A DNA stretch of 64,000 bases from Owenia fusiformis (lineage: Eukaryota; Annelida; Polychaeta; Sabellida; Oweniidae), in assembly GCA_903813345.2 (NCBI GenBank), contig CAIIXF020000010.1:2471169-2535168 (forward strand), in the 5' to 3' direction. The notes under the pieces were generated by a model. That model saw only the letters and a list, made by a program, of their open reading frames with translations, made no database searches and had not been told where the DNA came from. Positions 1 through 34,224 of the stretch are shown here, piece after piece. Each line of letters starts with the position of its first letter. Within the stretch, counting starts at the first letter, position 1. A program made the translations under genes and the position numbers.

Positions 1-160
1 CAATGACGTCAGAAACCAACAATAATGGTTTATCACTGAAATGAAAAATACGTCAAACGGGTTGGCATAGAAATCGGCAGAATAAGAAATTTAACATCTC
101 TTTTATTATGACGTCACAAACCAGAGACAATACGAATGTTGTTGCCAATACGTCACTACA
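1..160. promoter_or_regulatory. CRE-rich segment at left edge
   Basis: Perfect CRE palindromes TGACGTCA lie at 4-11 and 109-116, and both are followed by a shared NAAACCA, so the repeated motif is TGACGTCANAAACCA. A half-site (ACGTCA) follows near 150. CREs bind bZIP factors of the CREB/ATF family. They lie 130-290 bp upstream of the first ATG of the small gene model at 291, so this may be its promoter. The 5' side is cut by the window edge. The motifs are seen; the promoter role is inferred. Confidence 0.4.
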
Positions 161-290
161 GAGAACAATGGTGACTGGAGTTTATAGCAACCGAAATTAG
201 TTTTTGTTAGTTTCTGGCTCAACAGCAACAAGGCTTTCTTATGTCTCTCAGCTCTCGTTACGAATATAGACGAACAAAATAGCAAGCGAT

Positions 291-1102
291 ATGTCAGTAC
301 GCGGTAAGGTACGAAGAGGCTACCTAAGGAGTTTGTCGACCATGAAGAAAAACGTCTTTGGTGGTAACGTAGGAAAAATGGTCAGAGAAAATCCTAAATA
401 CAGATTGGACGGACATCGTCGGTATGATAAACTTCCCATACCTTGAAGAGAAGTCTGGTGAACAAGTTGTACTTGGTGACCACATGGGCTCTATCAGATG
501 GTAGAGCCCATGGTGACCATAAACCAATACAGAATATTATTACGGAAGTTACAGCTGAACTAACCAAAGTAGAGACTGAGTTGCAGAACGTATCTCCAAT
601 CTCTCGCTATTACCTAGATTTGGAATGTCCAAACAGACAGGTGTGTGATCAGGAACGTCTGAATTAATGATTCGCTTTGCAAGGCTGGATAGACAAATGA
701 TCATTTTAATGAGTTTTTATTAAATGATTGTCTCATCTCTTGATAACAAAACTAATGAACTTAAAGAAATGTGCGGAGACTAAAACATCACGCCCGAGAT
801 TACGTATGAGATGTTATTTATCATATAATCTTTTTTCATGTTTTCACATTTATAATCAGTTTACTTATTATTTATAATGCCATATTTTCCAGGACCCTCT
901 ACCCGTGTACAAACAATTTTCAACACAGCGACCTAGAGTACATTTGGAACGCATTCGTGAAGGAGCGATAAGTGACTTTGACCACACGCACTTCCCCACA
1001 TTCCTGATCATGAGGTCCAAAAGAAACGCAGAGCTACTCACGGGCCTCTCATTCGGGGAAATGGTTATCAAAAGTCGAATAAAGGAGAGGCCATGCCATT
1101 AA
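291..1102 (+). CDS. Putative small spliced gene, unknown function
   Basis: I do not recognise this protein. Three segments join in phase. The first starts at ATG 291 and ends at 303 (GCG|GTAAGG) or, alternatively, at 363 (GTG|GTAACG). The second is 498-640 (ATCAG|AT to CAG|GTGTGT). The third is 893-1102 (TTTCCAG|GAC to TAA). Both choices of first donor leave one base and keep frame, giving 121 or 141 aa. The product is basic, with pieces such as VYKQFSTQRPRVHLERIREG and SKRNAELLTGLSFGEMVIKS. I see no signal peptide or membrane segment. Base composition is richer in G+C than the introns around it, as expected of exons. A polyadenylation-like AATAAA lies near 1932. It could also be the remains of a larger gene entering from the left, or a decayed gene. 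Only the splice phases and composition support it. Confidence 0.35.
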
Positions 1103-1160
1103 AAAATCTCGCTAGCGTGTTTCGTGCACGAAATAGACTTTCTGAATACTTTGGCGCAGT

Positions 1161-1504
1161 AAGGGAGAGTGATGAATTCAAAAACAATGTTCTTCATGGC
1201 AATGTTATTCCGACATTATCACGTTGTGTTCACCCTCTTGGACAATGCTTCTCTTTATAAAGCGTGTAAGGTAGACATGGCTACAAATGCTGCGAATCAC
1301 AACGTCGACACCAATTGCAATCTTTCATTACAACCCGAAAGTGGTGAAAGTGATGATCCAGCAACGCTCGACGTAATGGCAACACATGACCAAATCGTCC
1401 AGCACGTAGACGGCATTAACCACAAGCGCCAGTCTCAGGATACAAAGATCGGACCGAGATTGAGAATGCTTCCGACAGAGCGCTTGGTGAAGCCTAATTT
1501 GTAA
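1161..1504 (+). other. Open frame downstream of the small gene, uncertain
   Basis: This frame stays open for about 115 codons and has balanced, non-repetitive composition, with pieces such as LSLQPESGESDDPATLDV. It is in the same frame as the exon ending at 1102 but is separated from it by stops. It may be 3' UTR, a second exon of an alternative transcript, or part of a decayed gene. I do not recognise it. The first in-frame ATG is at 1169. Confidence 0.15.
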
Positions 1505-3228
1505 CCTTCAACGAAGCTTTAAACGAAGTCCACACTTATCCAAAGAGGAATTCTTCTTAAAAATGAACACGATCCTTATGAACATTGTGAACAAATTCTC
1601 CATATATGACCGAGTGCATCGAATCCATAAATATATTTAGCGAATAACCGAGATATACGACGAAACTGTAGATCTAGCATCTAGTGACAATGTTCCCAAG
1701 TTCTAGGGCGTTCATAATTCCCGAGTCACGATGCTATTTTGAAATATTTAAGATAACAAATGTGAATCAAACATGAAGGCCCAGAAGGCCTCTAACATTT
1801 CTCACTATCTATATTATGGACCTTATCTATTGTACTTTCATTATTTCCAGTTTGATATGTTTTTTATATTGCCGACAATGTAGAAAAACGTAGGCAATAA
1901 TATTGTAGTGTATTTTTATATATTATATATGGAATAAATGAGAAATGAAAACAGATACATGTTTTTTAAATGTAATATTAATTATGTAAATATTTTTTAA
2001 TATATTATAGTTATGTACAATGTTTATGTCATGTTTTTAAGACATGTACGGGGTGGGCAAATAAAAATGGGTCACTCACATATATTCTATTTTCAAGGAT
2101 CAACTAAATGAGTAAATTTCATGAAAATTGAAGAGTATAAGGTTTGAACATTAATGTTGATGTATGTAAAATTTCAAATCAAACAATGGAAGCTTCACTA
2201 ATTTTTTCTTTCATAAAGCAAAAATTGACACTTTTAACCTCGAAAAGAACCTTTTAAAATTGCAGAAGTTTTATAATTTCTATGACTTTAGGTAAATTCT
2301 TTCTTCTCCAACATTTTATTCATATCTTGCCAAAATATCGAATTATTTTTTTTCAATCGCGATAAGTTAAGGTCAATGTGTACTTTCGGCCATTTCGATG
2401 CAGTCCTCCGAGGGTTAGGGTCACACGTTACTTTAAAATTAATGGACTCCTCTTTCACAAAATTGTCTACATCTTTCAGTTTTGCAAAAAGAGTGCACTA
2501 ATGAACCTATAAAATGCGAAAAATTAGAAAAGTTGGTGACCTACTTTTTAAAAGTGCTACTAAGCAGGTCACTCATTATTTTTGATCTCAGTATTCAGTA
2601 CACTCTTTTCTAGCTTACCTTTGTGCAAATGTGAAAGATGTAGACCGTATATGAAATGAACTAAGTATTCCTGAAAATAATATGGACTCCCCCTCACTTA
2701 AAGACAATTCGTCACCTGAATTCATTTGTGCCTAAATCTTTTTATTAAGACTAAATCTTTAACATAACTTGGACAAACTGTTCTTAGGCAAGAAACTGAA
2801 AATAACATACCGCATTGCTCAAAATTGTGTGAATTTGAAACAATACTTCGCCCTGCACCACTGGGATAAGGTAAAAGTCCCGCTGGGATAAGGTAAAGGG
2901 TAAGGTAAAAGCACCACTACCTGAAATTAATCATTGAGACGCGCTCCTGGGGGCCACTCATAGTATAGATGGTGCTCACTGTGGGGCCACTCCTGGAGCC
3001 TAAACACCTGAGTTTGTTTGTATTGATTCAAGGTAACCCAATTCTGACGTTGGTTCTTTCAAATTGGTAAACAATCTTCTTAGCCAATGTAAAGATGGCA
3101 TTATTCAAAGAAGAGCTTATTGATGAATTGTCGATAATAATGATGCAGTTCTCTGCAATGTTGCTATGTCAACGGAAAATACGAAACTACGCCTGATTTG
3201 AAAGGGATATCACAACAATCTGATGAAA
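1505..3228. other. Intergenic, nothing recognised
   Basis: AT-rich sequence with no convincing coding potential on either strand. A possible poly(A) signal for the upstream gene is at about 1932. There is a small internal duplication near 2866-2900 (CTGGGATAAGGTAAAAG-like units). The rest shows no structure I can name. Confidence 0.5.
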
Positions 3229-3247
3229 TGACGTCAAGATGACGTCA
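3229..3247. promoter_or_regulatory. Tandem CRE pair upstream of the SIK start
   Basis: Two perfect TGACGTCA palindromes lie at 3229-3236 and 3240-3247. Their centres are 11 bp apart, about one helical turn, so both could be bound on the same DNA face. The SIK start codon is 119 bp downstream. A third perfect CRE is at 3526-3533, just inside intron 1. CREB/ATF binding to this motif is established, and mammalian SIK1 is a known cAMP/CREB target. That this gene is CREB-driven is inferred from the motifs. Confidence 0.6.
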
Positions 3248-3265
3248 GTGCCTAGGCCATTCGCC

Positions 3266-25152
<21,887 letters not shown>

Positions 25153-25774
25153 CATAAGTTTGGCAGAATAGAGCTATAAATTTAGATAGACAAATCATTC
25201 ATATGCAAGTATTTATAACACTAGCGTAGTGCTCAAACTAGCTCAATTTTATCCACTAGGTATATTAGTGAGCACATATCCACCATTTGTGTTATTTATG
25301 TTAATTAGCTATGTTAATAAGGAATCATTCGTCACTTAGGCTAGATGTACTGTGTACTGTACATCTATACTTTGAACTGTTTAACTGTACTTTGTACTGT
25401 ATATCTGTGCATTTTCCAAAATGTCATATGGCCAGTTTAATTGACTTGCAGTAGCTCAGTGTTAGTACCAAGTAGAAAATTCATAATTCTCATTTATATT
25501 CTATGCTGAATCGTGATATTGTCCAATGTCCATATTATTAAACAAAATGAGTGCCAATATTATTGGTATTTTGTTTTTGGGCAATTGTGAATTTTCTATT
25601 ATTTCTTAGCTGTGTTGTTGCAGAGAACTTGGCAAAGTAAAACTGGCATGTCTATCCCATGATTCTCTGACATACCAAACTGTCAACAAAATCTGGGATA
25701 GGTGCCCTCCCGTAAATGTATATGGTAAATGAGAGAGAGTGAAGTAGCTACAGTACATGTACCTCTGTATTACA

Positions 25775-25848
25775 GGGTGTACATTAAGTCTCTACACTTT
25801 ACATAGACTTTGTATTTTAAAGATACTTTATGAACGCCCTGTATATCA
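25775..25848. mobile_element. Mariner-like hairpin MITE remnant
   Basis: It opens ACAGGGTGTACATTAAGTC and closes GAACGCCCTGTAT, giving an imperfect hairpin. A second, better copy is at 32502-32571. CAGGGTGTCCNNAAAGTC ends are characteristic of mariner-derived MITEs. Confidence 0.5.
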
Positions 25849-26585
25849 CATGTATAAGTTATGCCTCAATGAAAGATCATCCCCTTTGTCTAAAATTCCC
25901 ATATTGGTCATATTTTACGAGGATGTGCTGTTGACTGTGTAAGGTTGTACAGCACAGTTTAACATTAGATAAGATTTGACCAACTGACATCTATGAATTT
26001 AGGTTATTATAACATCTGTAATAGTGTAATATATTGTATGTAAGTCATCCCAAAAGTCTTGAAATTCGATTTTTTCAACAAAAGACGATACCCAAGACTT
26101 TTGAGCAATCCTTGTACAAGTGGAACTCTGTCGAAAGTGCACATAAGCTGTATTTAAATACCATTGCAGTACAATAGCAACAAAAGGGGCCTCGACCTCG
26201 TGCATTTTATAGTTAAATACTAATACTTAACTTATGACATATCAGTGATTGATAGAGATTATCTAGCAGAGTATTTTTCTGAGTGGATATTATTGCTACA
26301 TTTTTTTAAAAGTAAAAAATGATCTAAATTCAAGATTCAAGTTTGTGCACAATTTTGCCAAATCAATTGAATATATAATTTGTAGCTGTTGTCAAGCTAA
26401 TGTATGTAATGTTCACTTGAGATTGGCAAGTTACTAGTATATTTCTATTTTTCATAGTTGTCATGATTCTTTATTTGATTCCTCATTCTGTCTCAACAAG
26501 CCAACATTTTTCTTCAAAACTTCATCGCAAATGATTACAGTGTATTGGTGGTGCGCTATTTGAACTCCAGGGCCTAGCTATAAAA

Positions 26586-26693
26586 AGAATGGAATCTATG
26601 TGTATCATTACCAGAATGGAATCTATGTGTATCATTACTAAAATGGAATCTATGTGTATCATTACTAAAATGGAATCTTTGTGTATGATTACT
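26586..26693. repeat. 27-bp minisatellite, four copies
   Basis: Unit starts are 26586, 26613, 26640 and 26667. The core is AATGGAATCTATGTGTATC plus ATTACT, with few changes between copies. It lies in the SIK 3' flank. The period is divisible by three, so a spurious minus-strand ORF runs through it. Confidence 0.9.
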
Positions 26694-27930
26694 AGTATCA
26701 CGATTTAGTGAACAGTTTTCTCTTAGACAGACAATGTTTCTTTGTTGATGTGCATGCAATTAAAGAGCATGATTGGCACATTAGAGGTGCCCTGACAAGC
26801 CTTACAGAATGATTCCATTATTAAAATCATTTCATTTTTGAACAAAACAATCACAATTTTTTCCTTTAATGGTGGAGCTCTTCATAAATGAAGTTAGAAA
26901 TCTGAGCAACCAAGTTTCATCAAATACAATCATGAGTTTGCAGTTTCGAAAAAACATCCAGATTGCATGGTCTTTTTAGGACAAACTTGTGTAAATAAGT
27001 ATATGGCCTCTATAGGTTTTAGAATCACTTTTTCTGAAATGGGTCAGACTTTTTCATTTATGGGGCAGAACAGATTTAGTTGATCATGAGACCTCTTACT
27101 ACAGCACGTACACACTTCTATTTTACCTAAATGTTTATAGAATAATATTTGCCAAATCTTTTCTAAGCTGCTGTCGACCTGTGATCAATAAATCAAAAAT
27201 TTGTTAATATGAAAAACAAAAAATATAATGTTATTCAACTCGTATTGCATGCATCATTTTGAATTATGCACATTTCAAGTGTGTTTTGTTAAATACGAAA
27301 GTGACTCAAACTTAAATTTGATTCTTAAAATCACAAATTGTGATAGGTTGTACCGTAATCCAAAGACAGACTTCAGCTAAATTACAGGCTGCCACAATTT
27401 TATTTTTGGGGTTATTTCAAGTTTGAGCCACATTAATAATTTCATTGTTAAGGTAGTAAAATGTACAGAGAGTACCTCGATCAGACTACACAGTGTACAT
27501 GTACATGTATTTTAAAGTAAAGATGATTTTGTATAGAGCCAAAGGGTTTTGCACTTTATGTCATATCCGGGCTGTTCTGTAGATTAACGCAATATTTTTG
27601 TAATGTGCGAATTGTGTTATTTTAAGAATGGGAGCCTGTTAATATATGTATAGATATGGCTTCAGTCTGCTTTATAGGAATATACTTGTATGTAAACGTT
27701 TGTATATATGATAGTGTATTTATGGTTAATTATTATGTGTAATGTTAGAAGAATGAGTACATACACATCTTTAAATGAGCTAGTAATTGTTATTTAAAAC
27801 ATTATGAGTTTCAAAATGAGCTTCAAATTATGATGACCACCATATATGGCCATATGAAATCACCAGTGTGTTTAAAGAATGATTTGCTATGACTGGCATT
27901 CAGTAATTTCCGTAAGGATTTATACAGTGT

Positions 27931-28030
27931 TCAATGTGACATATGATAAATCAATGTGACATCTAATAATTCATTGTGACATCTAATAATTCATTGTGAC
28001 ATATGATAATTCAATGTGACATATAATAAG
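27931..28030. repeat. 20-bp minisatellite, five copies
   Basis: Five exact 20-bp steps from 27931. The unit is TCAATGTGACATATGATAAA with T/A and CTA/ATG variants. Confidence 0.9.
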
Positions 28031-30301
28031 TATTCCAAATCAATCCCGTTCCCTTCTCTTTATCATTTCTATTTCTTAAACTTTTGATAAATTTTTTTCT
28101 GTTACATCAAGTAATTGTTAAGCAAGGAATATATTAATAATGTTTAAATTATTGTTGCAACCAAGCCTTAAATGAAAGAGAACTGTTGTTATAAATAATG
28201 TACACTTGAAATATACAAAGGGACTAGCCTGGAGACGAGATTAGAGGAATTTTGAAAAAATGTTCACAATTTTACAATGTTTTTGCTCACATTATTCTGT
28301 GGCATGCCTTTTTAGACTTCTATATTGGTTTCAAACCTATTCTGATTTCTATCAATATCTGTGCATTGAAAATTCTCTTTAAATAATATCTAAAAAGGGA
28401 TTTTTCGACATTCTTGTGAGATGTTAAAATATGATTTGCTGATAACTGGGCATTGTACAATCTCAGTGTAGTAGGCTATATGTATATTTTAGATACATGT
28501 ACATTATAATGGAAAATTCAAAATTGACCCAGTCTTTACATTGGGTAGAGGGTCTACAATTATGTTGTGCTATAGTAAATAAGGGACCCTTCTAAGACCC
28601 CTTAGGAACATTGTAAGTTACCGACATTGTAGTATGGTATCAAATATAGACTTCAAGTTAAAATATTCATAGTTTCAGTAGTTCTTATTATTACTTTTGT
28701 GTATTTTTAATGATTTACAAAGATTGGTCTTGCTTCAGAATTTAATAATTAGAGAATTTACCATTTTCCAAACATTGACAGGCTTAGTGATTTAATTTGA
28801 CAATTTTGTGAAAATCTATTGAAACATTTTCACGAAGATTGGATTTATTGGTGATCTTGTTCTTATTTTTTATTAATGGTCCTCTTGTTTTGATTCTCTT
28901 TTATAATCCTAAACTGTGTTAAATGTTTGAAAAATCTAAAAGCATTTCTAATCATGATTTGAAAAGCTTAACATAGCAATAGTATAAAACACTTGGTTTC
29001 TATGGTAACATAGCGTCAACATGGATCTGCGTGAATTTGAATAAGTTCCAGTTATGGGGAAACTTCAACACATCTAGTTTCCCTTCTCAAGGTATTTCTT
29101 GGAAAACAAAATAGAAATAGTGGAGATCCATGATGAAGGTACAATTATTGTAACAGACTGAACTGCAGAATGGCCAAGTTGTACTGACTTTTACTGTAAC
29201 TTGGGAAAATTTGACATCGTTTAGATTTGCGAATTTTTAACATTTGAAAACTACTTGTAATTATTAAGGCAGATTTGGGCTAAGTACAATTTCTGCATTT
29301 TCTGGCAATTTATATTTCTTTGGAATCAGGGTTGTGTTCTATATATAATAATGACTGTATTTATGAGGAGTAGAATTCTGAGCCGAATGATTTTAATACT
29401 AGCTGCCACATCAACAATAAGATCCCTTTTATATTTGTTGTTTCCAAAAACATTAGAGGCAATAAGAATTTTAATTTATTAGTTTTTCTCAGCCAATTTA
29501 ATTTACAGTTGACATGATATCCTAAAAGTTTTCACAGAAAGACAAATGATAAGTAAACAGAGTACAAATCAGTAGGGATCTATATTACAATTTCGCCAGA
29601 AAACTATCACAAAATTAACCCAAGTTACAGTACCGGTATATTATATCTTCACCATCCAATACCTTGAAATTCATCCATGTTGCCACATAGGATTTCATCA
29701 CTTGAAAAATACATATCTAAACATATATAGCAGTAACTGTATGACCAATTTGAGGATGGTTTTGAATGCTACATGTAAATGTATGTTAAATGTTCAGCCT
29801 GTAATGGGCACAAGATGTTTCACTCTAGTCAGTGAGTCAGTAATAGAGTAATAAAGCAAAATAAAATGCACATTTTCTCTTTTTTATCGCACTTTGAAAA
29901 AGTGCTATATTGATGACATGTTGGTCTTGAAAGAAGGGATGGTTGGATGAAGGTGAAAGTGGAGGTCAACTCGTATTTGTAATTTTTGAGTCTGCTCGCC
30001 ATTAATTATTAGTGTTATTCACTGGCACTGATGATGGTTATCAAATTCTTCGACCACTTTTTGGCACTTTTGGGCGTGGTACATCGATGAGCTGATGGAT
30101 GGCCCTAAATCGTGATCCTTTAGAATCATGCAGGATTGATTCAACAAAAATATTTCAAGTTAATACGTTTATTTCATTAGGAAAAATCAAAGTAATTTTG
30201 AATAGTGTTTTCAAGATAATTGGTATCAGAATTCAGAAATCATCTCATTCAGTTGACAGTTCTTGAGGATGGTAAAATCAGTCTATGAGGGTTTGTTTGT
30301 T

Positions 30302-33300
30302 TCATAAGTCACAACCCAATAGTTCATTCTGTGTTATCTGACACAGCCAGTCATTGTAGGTAGACATTCTAGTGTAGACCCCTGGGCGACCTATGCACCC
30401 AACCACACCCCATGATGTAACACCAGCGACCACTGAAATTCCCTGAAGTTAAGAAAAATGAAAGATTTTGGATTCATATCATCATAATCCTTTTTAATCT
30501 TACTTATCAATACATATAGGTTATTTACTGGGAGGGATTTTATATGGGTTTTATTCCGAGGGACAATATCATGTTGACCTTCGGTCAATATCATATTGCC
30601 CAAGGTCAATATCATATTTTCCGAGGAATAAAACCCATATTCAATCTCGACCAGAAATAACCTATTTATTCCATAATACATTCCTCTGAAATGTTACATT
30701 TGGATAATGCTTTTATCAATTAGCCAAGGTTAAATAGGTTAATACGTTCCAATACGATTTTTTTCATGTAATATGATTCAATACGATTTTTATTCCTTCA
30801 TATTTCCCTGGGAAAACAGTAGTATTATGGAATAATATAAGTTATTGAATGATTTGAAGTGCAATACAGGATATATTCTGCTCGAGAAATTCCGTATTTG
30901 AACGAGACGAAGTCGAGTGCCAATACAGAATATCGAGAGCAGAATATATCCTGTATTGCACTTCAAATCATTCTATAACATTTTTATTGTGTGATCCTCT
31001 GTATTGCTACTGAGAATGTACCAATATTTTCTGTATTGCGACGGAGATGATCAATGGGGACTATCTCAGTAGCAATACAGATTGGTACAGCACAAGGAAT
31101 GACCAATCAGAAGGCTTCATTTTACAGATCATACAATAAATATGTATGTCGACTAACATTATTCAGGTTTCTGAACATTTTCTTAACTGATAAAATATGG
31201 CCCACATGGATATATATTCACAAAAGTATGTAAACTACGTGACATCATGTGCCAACTAGGACTTCACACAGTGATACATGAGTGGAGAGATTGTAGTGTT
31301 TTCTGCACAACTTATTGAATAATAAAATGATAAATTATCTGTCTTATCCAGATGATAGTACTCTGGCTAATGAGCCCGGCTAATCACATACCTGCTCTCT
31401 ACATGTCATTGGTCCTCCACTGTCACCTTGGCAGGAGGAATGTGTGTCTGTCTTGTCCCAGAAGCAGAGATGCATTGCCTCATTTGCTTGGCCCCATGCT
31501 TCAGTACATTCCTCAGGTGAGATGATGGGAACAGTTGCCATCTTCAGCTCAGTTGCTGAGACACCACCTATAATGTGTAACTGGTCATAAGGCATTAATG
31601 TTACAATATTTCACTCGGTTGCAATTACAAAGTGTAACCAGTTGTTACAGATGATAAATGTCACAAACCCAGTCACAAAAATGGCTATATCATCACTTAA
31701 CCAAATAATGATTTCAAAACAGCAGCTCTGTCAGTGTTCCCGATACCAATGAAGAGTGAACTAATTTTAGGATGTCTCCCAAACATATATTTTGTCTGCA
31801 AAAAGGGTGAATGTTTTGCCCTTTGGATATCGAAATTATTCAATGGAACTTTTGAAAATAAGTTGTTTATTGAGATTTACTATTTTGTTGAGTTGTCACA
31901 TTTGATTCCTCATTTTGAATATTTAATATATAAAACTGGAGATATGAAGATATTTTACAGATTGGATATACTGTGTTTGCCCCCCAAATTGACACTAGGA
32001 CTCTCTGAACTCTCCTAGCCACAGGCCTGTATTGTGAGTCCTTACCCCCAGCTGTTGTATCTCCCCATCCTGTGATCTCACAGTTATCTCCAGCAAAATT
32101 TGTAGCCCCAGTGGAACGAGGAATCACCCTCAGGGCCCAGTTATCAATTTCAAATGGTGCCTCTAAGTACAGAAGAGCTATATCATTAGGGAACCCTTGG
32201 CTGCCATCTGATACCCAACCAGGATGCTGAAAATAGATTCTGCGGATAAATCCATTTGAATGTTGTTCAATTCCTCAAATGTTATTTTTCATATTTCATA
32301 AATTTCTTTGAGACCCGAGTGCACTTGTCCAGAGGCCCTAAGCCAGTTTCTTTTGGTCTGGACCAGCTTACCTTTTCAAATATTTGAACATACTGCCATT
32401 TTATCAACAAAAGTTTTCAGATCATCAAACTGCAAATACATGAACTTTATTTGGGGCCTTTAAATCTTCTGTTCTATATCAATTTCTACTCCAGATTTAA
32501 ACAGGGTGTCCTTAAAGTCTCTACAATTACAATGCAGTCCATGTAAAGAAACTTTAAAGACACCCTGTATATCCTGTGATGTATTTCATTCAATCAGGGA
32601 AACAACAAGGGTATTCACTTACTTGTGTGATAGAGACAACATTTCTAACTTGTTCAACACCAGTGCAGTTGTTACAGTTCCTTATATGGGCTCCCGCTAC
32701 CACACGATAAATTGGCCTAATATAGGAAAATAATTTCACATTAATTTATAAGATCATAGAAACATACAAGTAAACCCCCAACCTCTAAAATTTGGGAATT
32801 TTCTCCAAAGCAAAAAAAGGTCTGATTCTTTTTATAAAAAGTCAAGTTTTTAAAAAATTGTGATCCTGATGGAAAAATTGAATAATTACTAGAACATTTA
32901 GAAATCAGAATTTCTGTTCAAAAATCAGGCTTTTACTTAAATCTGGATATGAGAGGTATGTTATTAACATTGAGTTATATCCTAGACTGTAACATTTCTT
33001 TTTTGGCCCACATGGTTAACCTATAAAATTGCCCACTCATCCATCCTTCTGTCCAACTCTCATTTTCTTTATCTTCCCTTCAAAGATTTGATATTAACAT
33101 GCATGCATCTCTGCATTTCTGATTTATTTTGAAATGAGTTTTAAATATGTGAACAATTAAAGAACATAACATTAACAAAAATCTTCCCTTACCCCTCAAC
33201 ACAATGAGCTGCAGTGATGGCCCATCGTTCATGGGCAAGAATTGCCCCACAGACATGCCTGTACGATCCACTGCCACCACTCTGGAGGGAGAGCTGGTAG

Positions 33301-33666
33301 GGGTAAGAATGGGGCTGAACAGCAATCCCATTCACAATTTGGGTGTTGGGATCATCATATTGCGCTGACCCAACATATGAAGGGACATACTCAGCATGTG
33401 CTGAAAAAATAAATTTAACAATTCAATCAAGGATAAAATACACTGATTTAGCATCCATCAAAATAAATAAAAAATAAATGTGCAAAATTGTACAATATGC
33501 AAGAGTAAATTATGAGAGTAATTACAGTAATATACATGTATGTTAATTATCATTCAGATTTATAATATTTACACAAAGGATTAATGGTGATAAATCGTGC
33601 AATTTATTCAGTAATTAATAATGAAATAAACTTACCTAATGAGATTAGAAATAGCAAGAAAAGCAT
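30302..33666 (-). CDS. Secreted chymotrypsin-like serine protease (S1A), complete
   Basis: Six exons, in transcript order: 33636-33666, 33193-33400, 32623-32716, 32046-32226, 31392-31567, 30302-30442; all phases agree (276 aa). A hydrophobic start, MLFLLFLISL, is a signal peptide split by intron 1. The mature domain begins IVNGIAVQPHSYPYQLSLQ. The catalytic triad is present: TAAHC (His57), NDIALLYL (Asp102), GDSGGP (Ser195). SSCQGDSGGP puts Ser at the position equivalent to 189, pointing to chymotrypsin-like rather than trypsin-like specificity. SWG and GRPGVYTR complete the substrate pocket region, and the stop follows QNELLGCDL. The residue before the activation site is Gln (DPNTQ|IVNG), not the usual Arg/Lys. 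The role is probably digestive or defensive and extracellular. The last intron (30443-31391) holds several palindromic elements. Confidence 0.92.
30518..30663. mobile_element. MITE with TA target site, GGTTATTTACTGGGAGG type
   Basis: Imperfect inverted arms of about 43 bp begin GGTTATTTACTGGGAGG and end CCAGAAATAACC, with TA on both sides. The centre repeats CAATATCATATTG words. The start resembles the element at 37574 (GGTTATGTACTGGGAGG). It lies in the last intron of the protease. Confidence 0.65.
30842..30978. mobile_element. Palindromic MITE, 42-bp arms
   Basis: Arms 30842-30883 and 30937-30978 are inverted copies with one mismatch. They begin TTATTGAATGATTTGAAG and continue through GCAATACAGGATATATTC. 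The inner part (CGAGAAATTC, GAACGAGACGAAGTCGAG) is partly palindromic too. No clear target duplication and no ORF. Confidence 0.75.
30999..31090. repeat. Adjacent inverted repeat CTGTATTGCTACTGAGA
   Basis: Inverted 17-mers at 30999-31015 and 31064-31080. CTGTATTG words are shared with the neighbouring palindrome at 30842, so the two may be parts of one compound element. Confidence 0.6.
32502..32571. mobile_element. Mariner-like hairpin MITE
   Basis: CAGGGTGTCCTTAAAGTCTC at the left pairs with AAACTTTAAAGACACCCTG at the right. It lies in an intron of the serine protease and is related to the remnant at 25775. Confidence 0.7.
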
Positions 33667-34184
33667 GCTTCTTCTTCAATCTTAATTAAAATTGAAAGCA
33701 AAAATGAAAAAAAGCCTGAGTTATAAGCATCTGTTGAAGATTGAGATAACAGTTTTATGAAACACTCCAAAAGTGCATGTTTATCAGTGGCCATTTGGTA
33801 CATTACAGCCAATTTATGATTAATATTTGTGTTAAAAGTTATTAAGAACAGGATATAAAGCTTTATATATTTCCTTAATTAGATATGACTTACTTTTTGA
33901 ATACTGACCATTCATGAGTTTTCTAGAAAATAAAATTTGCAATTTTAAAAATAATAGTCCTATTCGCGTTAGGAAATTACTGGTCATTAACATAAATATT
34001 TCCCGCAATGCAACACGATAAAATGGACAATTTTCTATTGGTCCGCAAAACACAACGTCATAGGCATTATCCCGAACCAACATAGTACATTTGTATAATA
34101 ATATTCTATAATCCAGACAATAATTAGAAAAGAAGATGGAAATTCAATTTGCTTCGATTATTTTTTCTATGGTGTCGGAGCAAG

Positions 34185-34224
34185 TTCCGGGAACTGAGCA
34201 ACTTCCGGGAAATCTGTGACGTCA
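34185..34224. promoter_or_regulatory. Double TTCCGGGAA plus CRE cluster
   Basis: TTCCGGGAA occurs at 34185-34193 and 34203-34211, 18 bp apart, followed by a perfect CRE TGACGTCA at 34217-34224. TTCCGGGAA fits a STAT (TTCN3GAA) site, and ACTTCCGG fits an ETS site. ETS plus CRE is a common housekeeping promoter grammar. No gene I can see starts here; the protease ATG is 520 bp away on the minus strand. Confidence 0.45.

Larger units (their letters stand above)
25153..30301 (+). other. SIK 3' UTR and 3' flank
   Basis: No protein gene is visible. Several AATAAA motifs occur (for example near 27186 and 29850), so the poly(A) site cannot be fixed. Contents include a CAGGGTGT hairpin remnant (25775-25848), a 27-bp array (26586-26693), a 20-bp array (27931-28030) and numerous TACATGTA words. 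The tail to about 28 kb could be a long 3' UTR, as is common for SIK genes. Confidence 0.5.

Noticed and set aside
26574-26759. Minus-strand ORF with HRFHFSNDT repeats
   Set aside because: Product of the 27-bp minisatellite in the SIK 3' flank.
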